Shown here piece by piece: positions 35,466 to 45,091 of a DNA stretch of 64,000 bases. The DNA is from Caecitellus pseudoparvulus. Lineage: Eukaryota; Bigyra: Bicosoecida. Made by a program: the position numbers and the translations under genes. Where the stretch lies: contig CBFFRQ010000056.1 of the NCBI GenBank assembly GCA_965644315.1, forward strand, positions 124,001 to 188,000, in the 5' to 3' direction. The notes beneath the pieces were generated by a model. That model saw nothing but the letters and a program-made list of their open reading frames with translations, was not told the DNA's origin and did not search any database. The stretch's first letter is position 1. Each line of letters begins with the position of its first letter.

Positions 35466-35781
35466 GTTGGTTGATATCCGAGGGGAGAAGGGGCGTCGTG
35501 AAGGAGGCGTTGCACAAGCTGTGAACGAAAGGGATTTATCTGGACGCATGCAATTGTGGGCTTGAGTTTTGCCGTTCCCTGTGCAAGGCCGCCGGCGAAG
35601 AGTGGACTGCAGGGGGGGGGTGCACGGAGCAGGGCGCCGAGGGGGGGGGTGTCCGCTGCTGCGACAGCGCGTTGCCTGCCCACAATCCGACCCGACATGG
35701 CTGTAGGATGTGCGCCCCCTGCTCCGTATCTCACGTTCAAGTTCTGTCCTGGTGACTTTGACCACGCTGCACACCACGGCC
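35466..35781. promoter_or_regulatory. Divergent intergenic region between eIF5A and small membrane protein
   Basis: 316 bp. It contains two runs of nine G on the plus strand (35612-35620 and 35641-35649) about 20 bp apart, which could form G-rich structure or bind a zinc-finger regulator. No other element recognised. Confidence 0.5.
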
Positions 35782-36180
35782 ATGCTGGCAAGCCAGCTGA
35801 GGCCTTGCGTCGCGGCCTCTTGGCGAGCTGGCTCCCGGGCAGCCACAGCGCGCAGCCCTGCGACGTTGGCCAGGGCGGGATGTGCAACTGTGCCCAGTGT
35901 AGCAGACGGGTCTGAGCCCTGGCGCCAAAGGGTTGTGGTGAAGCCGCTGGATGAGCTGCCTCCCATCGAGGACATCCCGCCTGTGTCAGAGCTGCCACCC
36001 ACTACCCAAGAAGCGGCAAACATGAAGTGGGAATTCTCCATGGGCGGGCTATCTCTTGTGATCATGCTCGGCACAGGATACCTGTTGCTGTACGAATTCG
36101 GGTACAGGCGCCGGCGGCTGGACACGGCGGCAAGCCACCGACCTTTGCAAGTGGAGCAGAGAGATGATGCGTCAGCGTAA
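35782..36180 (+). CDS. Small single-pass protein, probably mitochondrial inner membrane
   Basis: 132 aa. I chose ATG 35782 because the first 35 residues (MLASQLRPCVAASWRAGSRA onward) are Arg/Ala/Ser-rich without acidic residues, like a mitochondrial targeting presequence. A Pro-rich acidic linker with LDELPPIEDIPPVSELPP follows, then one hydrophobic segment (GGLSLVIMLGTGYLLLYEFG, about 95-114) and a basic YRRRR stop-transfer. Size and layout resemble accessory subunits of respiratory complexes, but I do not recognise a family. An in-frame ATG at 35710 would add 24 residues. A second frame from 35698 looks less protein-like. Confidence 0.55.
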   Translation: MLASQLRPCVAASWRAGSRAATARSPATLARAGCATVPSVADGSEPWRQRVVVKPLDELPPIEDIPPVSELPPTTQEAANMKWEFSMGGLSLVIMLGTGYLLLYEFGYRRRRLDTAASHRPLQVEQRDDASA

Positions 36181-36549
36181 CGCGGTGGAAACGCAGGCCT
36201 CGCGAACGCAGACGCCGGACGTGCGCCCAGCTGCAGCCGGCACACAATGTGAGAACCATCCCCACATACTTTACGTGAGGTATGCCTGTACTGCCTGCAT
36301 TTCCTTCTTGCGCATGCGGGCTGTGGTGCATCTCGCTTGGTCAAGCTGGCTCAGACATTCGCAGCCGGCCCAAATGCAGCCACGCTTCACTTTCCACTCA
36401 CATTGGAGCGCCCTTTTCCACTTGAACACGAACACGACCCGGTAAGATTGCACTGTAGCGCACCTCTCCTCCGCGTTGCCAAGCGGCCAAGTCTTGCCTG
36501 CTTCGAAGCTCTTCCAGTGTCGAACTGGGCGCGAGAGCCAAGCGCTGCC
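36181..36549. other. Intergenic region, no gene recognised
   Basis: 369 bp between two plus-strand genes. An open frame (from 36337) continues into the next CDS, but its composition looks non-coding. It presumably holds the terminator of the small membrane protein gene and the promoter of the TPR protein. Confidence 0.4.
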
Positions 36550-38372
36550 ATGGCAGGCGCTGAGCACGAGCTGCCCCAGTGGATTCAACGTCATGACGTG
36601 AAGCACCACGAAGTGCTAGCTAGTGGCGTTTCCATCGCCTGGACACATTGGACGAATGGAGCCGGCGTGCCGGCGGAGGCAGGCTCCACTTTGCGAGCCA
36701 CCTGCCGGGTGCTGGGCGAGGGGGGGAACTCCCTGTATCCACAAGCAGGGGTAACAAGCGACACTGAACAGTGTTCATTATCTTTGCCGTCTCTGCCTTC
36801 AGGTAGGCAGTGCTGTGCTTGTGTGTCTCTCGAAACGCCACCGAAACGCAACTATATCTTCGCAGACCTGCAAGCTGCACTCACGAAGCTGCACGAAGGA
36901 GATGGAGCTTGCATCTTTGTTCCATCCATGCCTGCGGGATTGCCTGACTGTTTGGGGGGTGCTGAGCCTGCTGTGCAAGCCATGGCTGGCCAGCCTGGTT
37001 GCCTCATGGTGCACGTGTCCAAAGTCACGACAGGAGCATCTGCGGATTCGCTCGAGGAGCGAAATGCTGTGAAGGTGAGGGCTTAGCAACTGCCTTCCCC
37101 TCTGTCGCGCTCCTGCACCGTGCATTGCGCTGCCCTGCTCAGTTCCGAGGAGCCTCTGGCTCGCGCATGGCTGGCAATGAGGACTTGCAAGCTGGGAAGT
37201 TTGAGGATGCGGAGTCACAGTACAAGAACGCACTGGAGGCCCTGAAGATGACGTTCCCCCCACAAGACACCCAGCCCCGCCTCAGCATCGCTACGGATGC
37301 TCTGACTGTCGCAGTCCATGCAAACCTCGCCCTGCTGGCCAGCAAGCGCCAGCGCCCCGGTGATGTGGTGCAGCATGCGTCTCAGGCACTGAAGCTGCAG
37401 CCACGACACACCAAAGCACTGTACCGCCGTGCCAGAGCATACTTGGCGCTGAACGACCTGGACAAGGCCCAGGCTGATGCCAAGGCATTGGTGCAATTGC
37501 AAGTGGCGGAGGCCGAAGCGCCCACAGGCATGTCCCCTGCCGCTGTGGCAGAAGCCGCCGCGCCATCGGGTATCACTTCCTCGGTGGCAGGGCTTGTGAG
37601 GGACATCACGGCGGCGCGGGTGGCGTCGTCGGCTGCTGCGAAGGACATGGCAGGCAAGATGTTCGGTGGGGGGCCGCGGCAGCGCAAAGGCAAGAAGGCG
37701 GGTTTGGGCAGTCTGTACGAAGACATGCACGACTACGGCGACAAGACGAACCGAGGCCTGAAACACCCGGGTGTGGCACGCTGTAAGCGGCGGTGGGAGG
37801 TGCCAGAGGACCCGCGCGACCCCACTGTGCAGTGCAGCCGGGCGGGGGACGGAGTGCGGCTGATGGTGGGCGGTCCCTCGCCGGCCGACGTCCAGTGCTC
37901 CTTCACAATTTGCTGCCGCAGCTGCTGCAGTGCCCTGACGCTGGACTGCATGGACTGCTGTGTGGAGTGCTCCGATGACTGCGGCTACCAGCCCAGCCTC
38001 ATGCGGTGCATCAGGCGCTCGGACGAGTCCCTGTCTGCTTGGTGCGCGAGCTTCAGCGGCTGGTACCCCTCCTTCGCCTTCACAGTGGACAGGATCCTCT
38101 GTGGCCCCTTGGCGCTCGTGTGGCAGGGGTACATCTGGTCATTGGACAAGGTTGGCGAGTACTTTACCAACCCAGCCCTGCTTCGTGAACTGCACCGTGC
38201 CGGGCAGGAACAACAGGCACAGGAGCAGGAAGCGGCGGCGCCAACACAGGTTCGGCGTGGGGTCCGAGACACAGGAAGCGACGACGAGGATAGTGATGTT
38301 GCGAGCGATGAGGGGGCGCCTGTGGTGGAGGCTGGGGAGGGCGGGGACTACGACCTCTCTCCACAAAGCTGA
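36550..38372 (+). CDS. FKBP-like / TPR immunophilin-type protein with Cys-rich C-terminus
   Basis: About 560 aa from three exons: 36550-36734 (end uncertain), 36807-37074 and 37143-38372. The last intron (GTGAGG...CTCAG) is firm. The N-terminal 150 residues look like a degenerate FKBP fold (strand-rich, then NYIFADLQAALTKLHEGD and LMVHVSKV in the places of the FKBP helix and last strand); peptidyl-prolyl isomerase residues are not evident. The TPR block follows: AGNEDLQAGKFEDAESQYKN, then NLALLASKRQ and HTKALYRRARAYLALNDLDKA. Such proteins are Hsp90 co-chaperones. After AGKMFGGG comes a novel segment with many Cys (CSFTICCRSCCSALTLDCMD, nt about 37900-38000), then an acidic tail. The Cys-rich block is not part of known FKBP-TPR proteins. 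Confidence 0.7.
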
Positions 38373-38593
38373 GGTACTGTGGTGCAATGCACGCAGAGTC
38401 TCCTGTGGAACAAAACCAGGCCAGCGTGAAAGTGAAATCCGAGCATTTTTCAGCTTGCACGAGCAAGTGCCCTGGGCACGAAGCCGCTCTCTGTGCGTTT
38501 GCTTCCCTGGGCAGAGTGAACCGACGGCGTTTCAAGCTCTGCTGCACGGCACGCACCACTCCGACCGCCGCCTGTCTCCTATACCGACCAGCC

Positions 38594-39295
38594 ATGGCAT
38601 ACATCCCCCAGGCAAAAATAGACTTGTTCTCTGTGGACGACGTCTTTGGCAAGCGCCTCAAGTACTTGTCCGAGAGCGAGGTGTTTGAGGAGGAGCCCAC
38701 TCGGGCGGCAATGGCAGCAGCCCACACGTTTCTGCTCCAGACTGGAGCTAGGGACGACGGGGGGTTGAAGCCAGCCACCGTGGATCTCATTGGACATGAG
38801 TGGAAGGTGACTCCCTCCAGTGGAGTCTTGCGCAGCCGCCAAGTGTCCACGCCTGGCAGCACACATGCGCAAGCAGTGGAAACGCAGGGACCGTCGCTCG
38901 GCGCAGGGCAGCTTGGCAGCAAGTTCATCCGCTCCACCTTCGTTGTGCAGCCAGGCGACTCAGCTGCAGACGTGGAGCGTGCGTTCTTCCACGGCCTCTC
39001 CTCAAGCAAAGTGCCCAAGCCTGCAAGGTGGCCGGCGCCCAACCCGGCAGCAGTTGCTGCAGCACAGGCTGCCCACGCTGCAGCGACGGCGGGGAGAGTG
39101 CCGGATGCAAGCCGTGCAAAGCCTGCACACCACCACAGTCTCAGCGGAACTGACAAATCCGGAGCTGCCAGGTCACAGAGCACGCCTGCATCGGCTGATG
39201 CGCCCCACGCTTGGCCAGTGGATGCTCAAATGCTGGGTCACACCCCGGCGCACCTGCGCAGGGAGGCTGGGAGGGTGGCGCCCCACACGCAATGA
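38594..39295 (+). CDS. Hypothetical protein, 233 aa
   Basis: Open frame starting in a good context (AGCCATGGC). The first 140 residues look folded, with conserved-looking segments such as AKIDLFSVDDVFGKRLKYLS and GSKFIRSTFVVQPGDSAADV; the rest is Ala/Ser/His-rich and probably disordered. No signal peptide, membrane segment or known domain is seen. It lies on the same strand between the TPR protein and the large disordered protein. An additional 3' exon cannot be excluded because the gap after it is long for this window. Confidence 0.6.
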   Translation: MAYIPQAKIDLFSVDDVFGKRLKYLSESEVFEEEPTRAAMAAAHTFLLQTGARDDGGLKPATVDLIGHEWKVTPSSGVLRSRQVSTPGSTHAQAVETQGPSLGAGQLGSKFIRSTFVVQPGDSAADVERAFFHGLSSSKVPKPARWPAPNPAAVAAAQAAHAAATAGRVPDASRAKPAHHHSLSGTDKSGAARSQSTPASADAPHAWPVDAQMLGHTPAHLRREAGRVAPHTQ

Positions 39296-39829
39296 GGTCC
39301 CTTCGAGCTCATCAAGCACGTGCAGGGGATAGCAAGAGGCCGAGAAAGTCTAGTTTGCGTGAAAGTGGCCCTGGATGCCCTCCCGCCGCTCTTTCTGAAG
39401 TCAGGAGTGTGAGCGCCGGCCTGCGGTTCAGGCCTGGAACTTCACCATGGCGCAGCTGGGGGGTGCCGGCACCGGTTTCGCCTTGCAGCGTGGGGGGAAA
39501 TTCATTTTTCAGGCGCGTGGATGTGCTCGCCCTTCTGATTACCCTTTCTTTCACATGCTCACTGCAGGCGGCTGCTGTGTGTGTGCTGGGCGAAATCGTG
39601 CCTGGGGTGAAACTTCACACAGGCTTCGCGAGCTGTGGATCCCGGGGCGTGCGCAAGTCGCTCCGTGTTGCCCACAGGCGAACTAGATCTGTAAGTGGTG
39701 CGCTGAGTGAGGGATGCTTGCTGCACCGCTGCAGGGCATGCGCTCTAGGCGAAGTTGCAGAGCAGTGTGTGCCACAGCGACACTTGCACTGCCAATTCCG
39801 CAGGCCAGCTTCTGACACCCCTGCACGGC
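39296..39829. other. Intergenic region with possible small spliced gene or leader
   Basis: 534 bp. An ATG at 39447 in perfect ACCATGG context opens a 22-codon stretch (MAQLGGAGTGFALQRGGKFI...) ending near a pyrimidine-rich tract and CACTGCAG at about 39568; the following frame has 35-40 codons of basic sequence (GVKLHTGFASCGSRGVRKSL). This may be a small basic protein gene or a 5' leader of the next gene. AATTCCGCAG at 39794-39803, 26 nt before the next ATG, looks like an acceptor. I cannot settle the structure. Confidence 0.3.
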
Positions 39830-42800
39830 ATGAGTTGGAGCCAGCAGCCCACTGGGCGCGGTCCCTCAGAAGTGCATATCTCTCCAGCAGTGGGAGGCAC
39901 GCCCCAGCGCACGTTGGACTTCTACCGCTCCAGTGGGGCGCGCGGCGTCAGCTCGCCAGCGAGGCGTGGTGGCCGAGTAAATGTGCCAGCTGCAAGGCGG
40001 GGCGGCACACGCCAGTCGATGCTTGTGCGGTCTAACACTGCTCGCACAGCGTCTGGCGCGTACCAGCCAGTGCCACGCACGCAAGAGGACGAGGCAGAGC
40101 CCTCCCCTGTGCCTGGCGGCGTGCAGCCATCCTCTCCCCCGCAACCACCCTCGCCCGGGGACAGCCATCCGGTGCCGTCCCCCCGCCAGGGCGACGGACA
40201 CGCTCACACTGTGCACACGCCCGCCCCTGCGCCCCTTCCCTCCGCTTCTCCCGTCTCTGGCTCGCAGCTCACAGCCCAGCGGGCGCGGCTGCGGCATGTG
40301 TCGCCGCCAAGCACCCGGCCGGCCATTGGCATTACGGCCTCTGCATTGGAGGCTCAGCGGGCCAAACTCAGAGGCTCAGGGCGTGTCCAAACCCAGCGCC
40401 AGGTGGCACAAAGCCCTCCTGCGCCAGTGCAGGCCTCTGAGCAGCCGCGGACACCACCCACCCCCGCCCAGCAGACGGCAGCCGTTCGTCAGGCGCTGCA
40501 GGAAGGTGGCGGCGTGGCGCCCTTGGGCCGTGCAGCTGACTACCACCATCTGTATGCGGCGGCTGCGCCTGCGCGCCTAGAGCGAGGTGGAGCTGGATCG
40601 GAGTCCCACGCGTGGCCGGGCCAGGGCGGGCGGACGACATATGCCGGGTTGACTTCCTCCACTTCACGGCCGCACCCTCACGCTCTGCCGTGGGAGGTCA
40701 CAGACCGAGCAGCGCCCACCGCATCCCCCGGTGCATCACCCCAGCCCAGGCCCCAGACTGCTGCCCCTGCGCATCGCGTCAGGAGTGCAGGGCTCGCCAC
40801 TGCGCGGAGTGACTTTGGTGGGGCACACTTCTCGCACCAAGTGGATCACCCGCACTTCTCCCAGCTGGCTGGTCCGCGGTACTTCGACCAGGACCGCCCA
40901 GGCCAGCGCCAGGGTGCACCTGCGCCTGGGCAGTCGCCTCCGCGGCAGCAGACACAGGCCAGCCGGTCACCCCACCGCAGGTCTCCCGCGAGACAGGGCA
41001 GCCACATGCCGCCAAACGCACGCAATGAACTGGCGGAGGTGCTGCGTGGTGCGCCGCTTGCATCCCCTGCTGAAGAAGACGTCGCATCCCAGGGCATCAC
41101 GAGCTCGGCCGCCGTGGCACTGCTGGGAGCCGTACAAGACCTGGCCACCCGCGCCCGCAGTGTGCTGGGGTCGGAGTTGCTATTCGGGTCCTTGCTGGGA
41201 GTGGTGGGGGCAGCTGACCCCATCTCCGCCGCCTCCACCAACCGCAAGATGAACCTGTTCCCGTCCCACGCCCACCAGGGCTCAGAGGACATGCAGGCGC
41301 GCTTCGCGGGGGTGGCTTCCCGGTGGGCTGGCGAGGCGGATGCCACCCTGGAAGTCTCCCGCGCGCTTGTCCCCACTCTGCAGGACCTGGTGCATGTGGC
41401 CAAGGCCGACCCCAGCTCCGGCGTCCGCCCCAACGAGGTCATCGGCGTCTCGCGGTGCTTCATGCGCCACGTGCTGTCCTTGCTGCGGTGTGCGCCTGTG
41501 CAGTTGGACGCTGCGATCGGACCTGCTGCACAGGTAGCTGGACAGCTGCGACACACACCCCGCACAGCGGAGGCCGTATCTGCTGCATTGGTGGCGGGCG
41601 CGTCTGAAGAGGCGGCACACTTGGTGGGCCAGCTGCACAGCGTGGCAGCGCCTCCTCTGGGGTATGACGTGCTGCCACAAGTGCGTGAGGAGTTCCTGGA
41701 CCTCATGGACCTCGCCGTGCAGTACTTCCAAGCGCACCATGCTGCCGCAGCAGTGACGTCAGACGCCCCCTCGAAGTCCGCCAAGGCGGGCGGTGTGCAC
41801 CGACACCTGCCAGGGGGCGCTGCAGCCCTGCCCATTGGCACACCCCCTGCCACACTGTCCAGCAGCCAGACAGTGGACAGTCGCACACTGGCAGGCATGC
41901 GGGGGCAGGGGCCTGCCACAGGCACCTCGTTTGGCTCCCCCTCCTGGTCTCCCGCCCATCCAGACATGGCCGCCCGATTCGCCAGCACCTCTGGCCTCCT
42001 GCAGCCCACAGTGCACCATGGGCCTGGCTCAGAGTTGGCGAGTGCCTCCCGCTCCACGGTGGAGTGGGACGGCAGGCACACGGGGCGATCAGTGCAGCAC
42101 TCAGGGCACAGCCACAGCCCCGCCGCAGACCATGCCAGCATGGACCACATTCCGGCTGGGCAGCTCGTGGAGCAGCTGGCTCGGCAGAGTGACGCCGACG
42201 ACCTCCAGCGCCGCCTGCTGGCCAGGCAGAGCATCCAGCGAGCCCATCGGGACGCGGCAGCCGGCGAAGGCTCCCCTTCCCACCCCATGTCTGCGGCGGA
42301 GGCGGAGGCTGTGGCTGTACACGGCGCCACTCCAGCCTCCTCCATCGCACAGCGCATTTCCTCTAGTGCAGCGCACGTTCGATCTCAAGGCGGAACACGT
42401 GGAAAGACATCCGGGCGACCCCATGGAACACGTGCAGAGTACCTCGCCTCTCGCGAGGCCGCCCTGTCAGCCACCCTGCGCGGCATTCGGGAGTCACAAG
42501 GACTCACGGCCGCGCAGGCACTGGAGGCTGAGCGCCGCACAAACGAGCAGGTGCTGGAGGAGGCATACCTAGCAGACCGGCGCAGTGCAGAGCAAGCCAC
42601 CCAACGCACGCAGGCCAGCAAGGCGCTGCAAGGCACATGGCGGCCTGGGGCCGCCTCACCCGCCCCTACGAGTGACCGCGCCTCGAAAACTTGGCAGTCC
42701 CCAAGCACAGTTCCCCACCAGGCTTCCTCGCCAGGCACCCAGCGTGGCGTTGTGACGTGGGGCGGGGAGGCGGCCTTTCGACGAGGGGGCGGGCGCGTTG

Positions 42801-45010
42801 AGCAGATGCCGCCTCCCTCCCCGCCCCCCAGTCGGCCCATTTCCTACCAGAGCCCTCATCACATAGAAGGCAACGCGTACACTGACCAAGACGACCTGGC
42901 GGGGAGTGTTGGCCACTTGAGCCTGGCTGAGCGGCGCCGGCGCCTGGCACAAGCTGCTGCATCCGAGGAGGCACACCTGGCGGCAGAAAGGCAGAGTCGG
43001 GAGAGCAGAGCCCGCACATCACCCGCGCATCACGCGTCGGCGCCCTCCCCTGGAGCGTGGAGCAGGGGATCTGGCACGGCACGCTCGGGGGCGCTGGTGC
43101 CAGCTGGCAGCACAGCATCCCTGCGGCAGGGGGGGGGCTCCTTGCTGATGGCGGGGGGCTCCAGCGCCATCGTCGCAGACGACACACACATCTTCACCTC
43201 AGACTCCGCATACCACTCTGTGGTGGACAAGGAGGCGGGGAAGGAGGGTGAGGCTGGCTTGGCTGCAACCACCATCCTCGGCCCAGGCCACCGCGCAGCG
43301 GTGCTGCACCCCCTGGGAGCCCACGACGCAGACCTAGTGCACAGTGTGGATGTCCTGCAGCCTGAGCGCCAGGCAGCCACCGACGCGGCCATCGTGGCAG
43401 CTGCAGATGCGGCGGGCGCGGTGGCTGGTCACCGCGTGGCCCGCTCTGTGGAGGGCGTGTGGCGACACCTGGACCACTTGGGCGAATATCTATCCGCCAA
43501 ACGGGCAGAGCAAGACTCGCGCTATGGTCCCGATGACACGGACTACACGCAGGGGTTGGTGCCGCTGCAGGACGAGCCACCTGCTCCAGCCTATGGCCAG
43601 CCTGTCCGGGAGGTGGGCACAGTGCAGCGTGGCCCGCGCAGCTCGCCTGTGGGTGGGCCCACCAGTGGGCGCACCTCCCAGTCGCCAGACACATCGCCCT
43701 TGTACACTCGTGGCGCCACTGGGGCGTCCTCTGGCGCAGTGCCGGAGCAGCTCTCCACGATGCGGTACAAGCCATTCCGCGTCGGCACTCTGTCCCGCGG
43801 CCCCTTCGTCTCCCTCGCCGCGACGGCAGAGGAGGGTGGGCCCATGGGCCAGTTCGCCGCAGACTTTGCCATCGGCCATGATCTGCTGGGCCTCCTGCCG
43901 CCCACCCTGACGTTCCCCTCGGTGCTGCCTCACGCCACCGCCGCCAGCGTTCTGCGTGGCGCCGCCAAGCGAGTCGAAGAGGAGGGCTTGGAGGACACAT
44001 GGGGCGGCAGCAGCAGCAGGCGTGATGGCCTGGTGGTGTGCGCCGCCACGCTGTCTTGCTCCACACAGCAAGGCGTAACGGAGGCGGCCGCGGGCATGGC
44101 AGGGCGCCTCTCCAACCAAGACTCAGTCCTCTTCACCTCACTGCAGAACGGTCTGAAGGTCGTGCTCCTGCCCCGCTCTGCGCCATCCGCCTGGCTGCAG
44201 CGCCTGCCCCCCCTCAAGGAAGCCTTGCTGGGGTACGACCAACTGCCCACCTCAGCCATGTTCGTGCTCCTGGTGGTGGCGGGGGTGGACACGGCCCACA
44301 AGGCGCTGCTGGAGCGCGCGGCATCTCCTGCCCCCGCCCCCACGCCGCCCATTCGCCAGAAAACCCCCAAGAAGCCCCTCAGCATCACTCCTAAGCAAGA
44401 GCAGCGCAAGCTGTCGCCTTCCCAGGTCAGCTCAGGGCGCTCGATTGCCGCCTCAGTCGCAGGCGAGGCAGTGGCAGCTCCTGTAGCGCGTGCAAGCAGC
44501 CCAGCACCGAAAGCATCAGGCGCAAGCAACCCGCCACCCAAGGCATCAGGCGCCAGCAACCCGCCACCCAAGGCATCAGGCGCCAGCAACCCGCCACCCA
44601 AGGCATCAGGTGCAAGCAGCCCGCCACCCAAGGCATCAGGTGCAAGCAGCCCGCCACCCAAGGCATCAGGCGTTGCCCTTGCCCCTTCCTCTGACTCCCA
44701 GCCTAAACTGGGTGCCAAGCCACCTCGAGGGGCGACGCCAAAGCCAAGCCCCAAGCCCGGAGCGAAACCCGGTGCCAAGCCTGGTGCCAAGCCCAGCCCC
44801 AAGCCCGGTGCGAAGCCTGGGGCGACGAAGCCCGGGCCAGCCTCCAAGGCGAGCCCGAGCCCCGGAAAGGAAGGCAAGCCAGCCAAGACCCCAGTGAAGC
44901 CAGCCAGCCTGGCGCCTCGAGGGCTCATGGGCGCCCCTAGGCCACGACCGCGAGGTCCAGGCCCGCGGCCGCTGGGCCCACGAGGCCCGCGGCCTGGCGC
45001 CTCCAGCTAG
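39830..45010 (+). CDS. Large disordered protein with helical core and C-terminal tandem repeats
   Basis: One exon, 1,726 aa from ATG 39830; the frame is open further upstream to 39755. The first 390 residues are Pro/Ser/Gln/Arg-rich. A folded, mostly helical domain lies at about 395-645 (SSAAVALLGAVQDLATRARS to FLDLMDLAVQYFQAH). Short helical blocks with AREAALSATLRGIRESQGLT-like character occur around 850-1000, and another compact block near 1330-1490 ends with LPTSAMFVLLVVAGVDTAH. The tail has six copies of a 10-residue unit (GASNPPPKAS), then KPGAKPSPK repeats and a Pro/Arg/Gly end, strongly basic. I recognise no family. The basic SPK-type tail could bind microtubules or nucleic acid; that is inference. 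Confidence 0.75.
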   Translation: MSWSQQPTGRGPSEVHISPAVGGTPQRTLDFYRSSGARGVSSPARRGGRVNVPAARRGGTRQSMLVRSNTARTASGAYQPVPRTQEDEAEPSPVPGGVQPSSPPQPPSPGDSHPVPSPRQGDGHAHTVHTPAPAPLPSASPVSGSQLTAQRARLRHVSPPSTRPAIGITASALEAQRAKLRGSGRVQTQRQVAQSPPAPVQASEQPRTPPTPAQQTAAVRQALQEGGGVAPLGRAADYHHLYAAAAPARLERGGAGSESHAWPGQGGRTTYAGLTSSTSRPHPHALPWEVTDRAAPTASPGASPQPRPQTAAPAHRVRSAGLATARSDFGGAHFSHQVDHPHFSQLAGPRYFDQDRPGQRQGAPAPGQSPPRQQTQASRSPHRRSPARQGSHMPPNARNELAEVLRGAPLASPAEEDVASQGITSSAAVALLGAVQDLATRARSVLGSELLFGSLLGVVGAADPISAASTNRKMNLFPSHAHQGSEDMQARFAGVASRWAGEADATLEVSRALVPTLQDLVHVAKADPSSGVRPNEVIGVSRCFMRHVLSLLRCAPVQLDAAIGPAAQVAGQLRHTPRTAEAVSAALVAGASEEAAHLVGQLHSVAAPPLGYDVLPQVREEFLDLMDLAVQYFQAHHAAAAVTSDAPSKSAKAGGVHRHLPGGAAALPIGTPPATLSSSQTVDSRTLAGMRGQGPATGTSFGSPSWSPAHPDMAARFASTSGLLQPTVHHGPGSELASASRSTVEWDGRHTGRSVQHSGHSHSPAADHASMDHIPAGQLVEQLARQSDADDLQRRLLARQSIQRAHRDAAAGEGSPSHPMSAAEAEAVAVHGATPASSIAQRISSSAAHVRSQGGTRGKTSGRPHGTRAEYLASREAALSATLRGIRESQGLTAAQALEAERRTNEQVLEEAYLADRRSAEQATQRTQASKALQGTWRPGAASPAPTSDRASKTWQSPSTVPHQASSPGTQRGVVTWGGEAAFRRGGGRVEQMPPPSPPPSRPISYQSPHHIEGNAYTDQDDLAGSVGHLSLAERRRRLAQAAASEEAHLAAERQSRESRARTSPAHHASAPSPGAWSRGSGTARSGALVPAGSTASLRQGGGSLLMAGGSSAIVADDTHIFTSDSAYHSVVDKEAGKEGEAGLAATTILGPGHRAAVLHPLGAHDADLVHSVDVLQPERQAATDAAIVAAADAAGAVAGHRVARSVEGVWRHLDHLGEYLSAKRAEQDSRYGPDDTDYTQGLVPLQDEPPAPAYGQPVREVGTVQRGPRSSPVGGPTSGRTSQSPDTSPLYTRGATGASSGAVPEQLSTMRYKPFRVGTLSRGPFVSLAATAEEGGPMGQFAADFAIGHDLLGLLPPTLTFPSVLPHATAASVLRGAAKRVEEEGLEDTWGGSSSRRDGLVVCAATLSCSTQQGVTEAAAGMAGRLSNQDSVLFTSLQNGLKVVLLPRSAPSAWLQRLPPLKEALLGYDQLPTSAMFVLLVVAGVDTAHKALLERAASPAPAPTPPIRQKTPKKPLSITPKQEQRKLSPSQVSSGRSIAASVAGEAVAAPVARASSPAPKASGASNPPPKASGASNPPPKASGASNPPPKASGASSPPPKASGASSPPPKASGVALAPSSDSQPKLGAKPPRGATPKPSPKPGAKPGAKPGAKPSPKPGAKPGATKPGPASKASPSPGKEGKPAKTPVKPASLAPRGLMGAPRPRPRGPGPRPLGPRGPRPGASS
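44491..44670 (+). repeat. Six tandem 30-bp repeats within CDS
   Basis: Six consecutive 30-bp units (44491, 44521, 44551, 44581, 44611, 44641). The first is degenerate; units 2-6 differ at only a few positions (CGCAAGCAAC, CGCCAGCAAC, TGCAAGCAGC variants before a constant CCGCCACCCA AGGCATCAGG). They encode GASN/SPPPKAS decapeptides. Near-identity suggests recent expansion and probable length polymorphism. Confidence 0.93.
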
Positions 45011-45091
45011 GTCGCCCTGCCCCTCAGTGTGTGTCCCACGGGCCTCTGCAAGCGCGCTGCGTGTTTGGCTGCCAGCGAGCTGTGTGGCTCT

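Noticed and set aside
40846-42357. 503-codon minus frame opposite the large disordered protein, and 332 codons at 43930-44928
   Set aside because: Antisense shadows; the plus frame has a helical core domain and a single long frame to a natural end.
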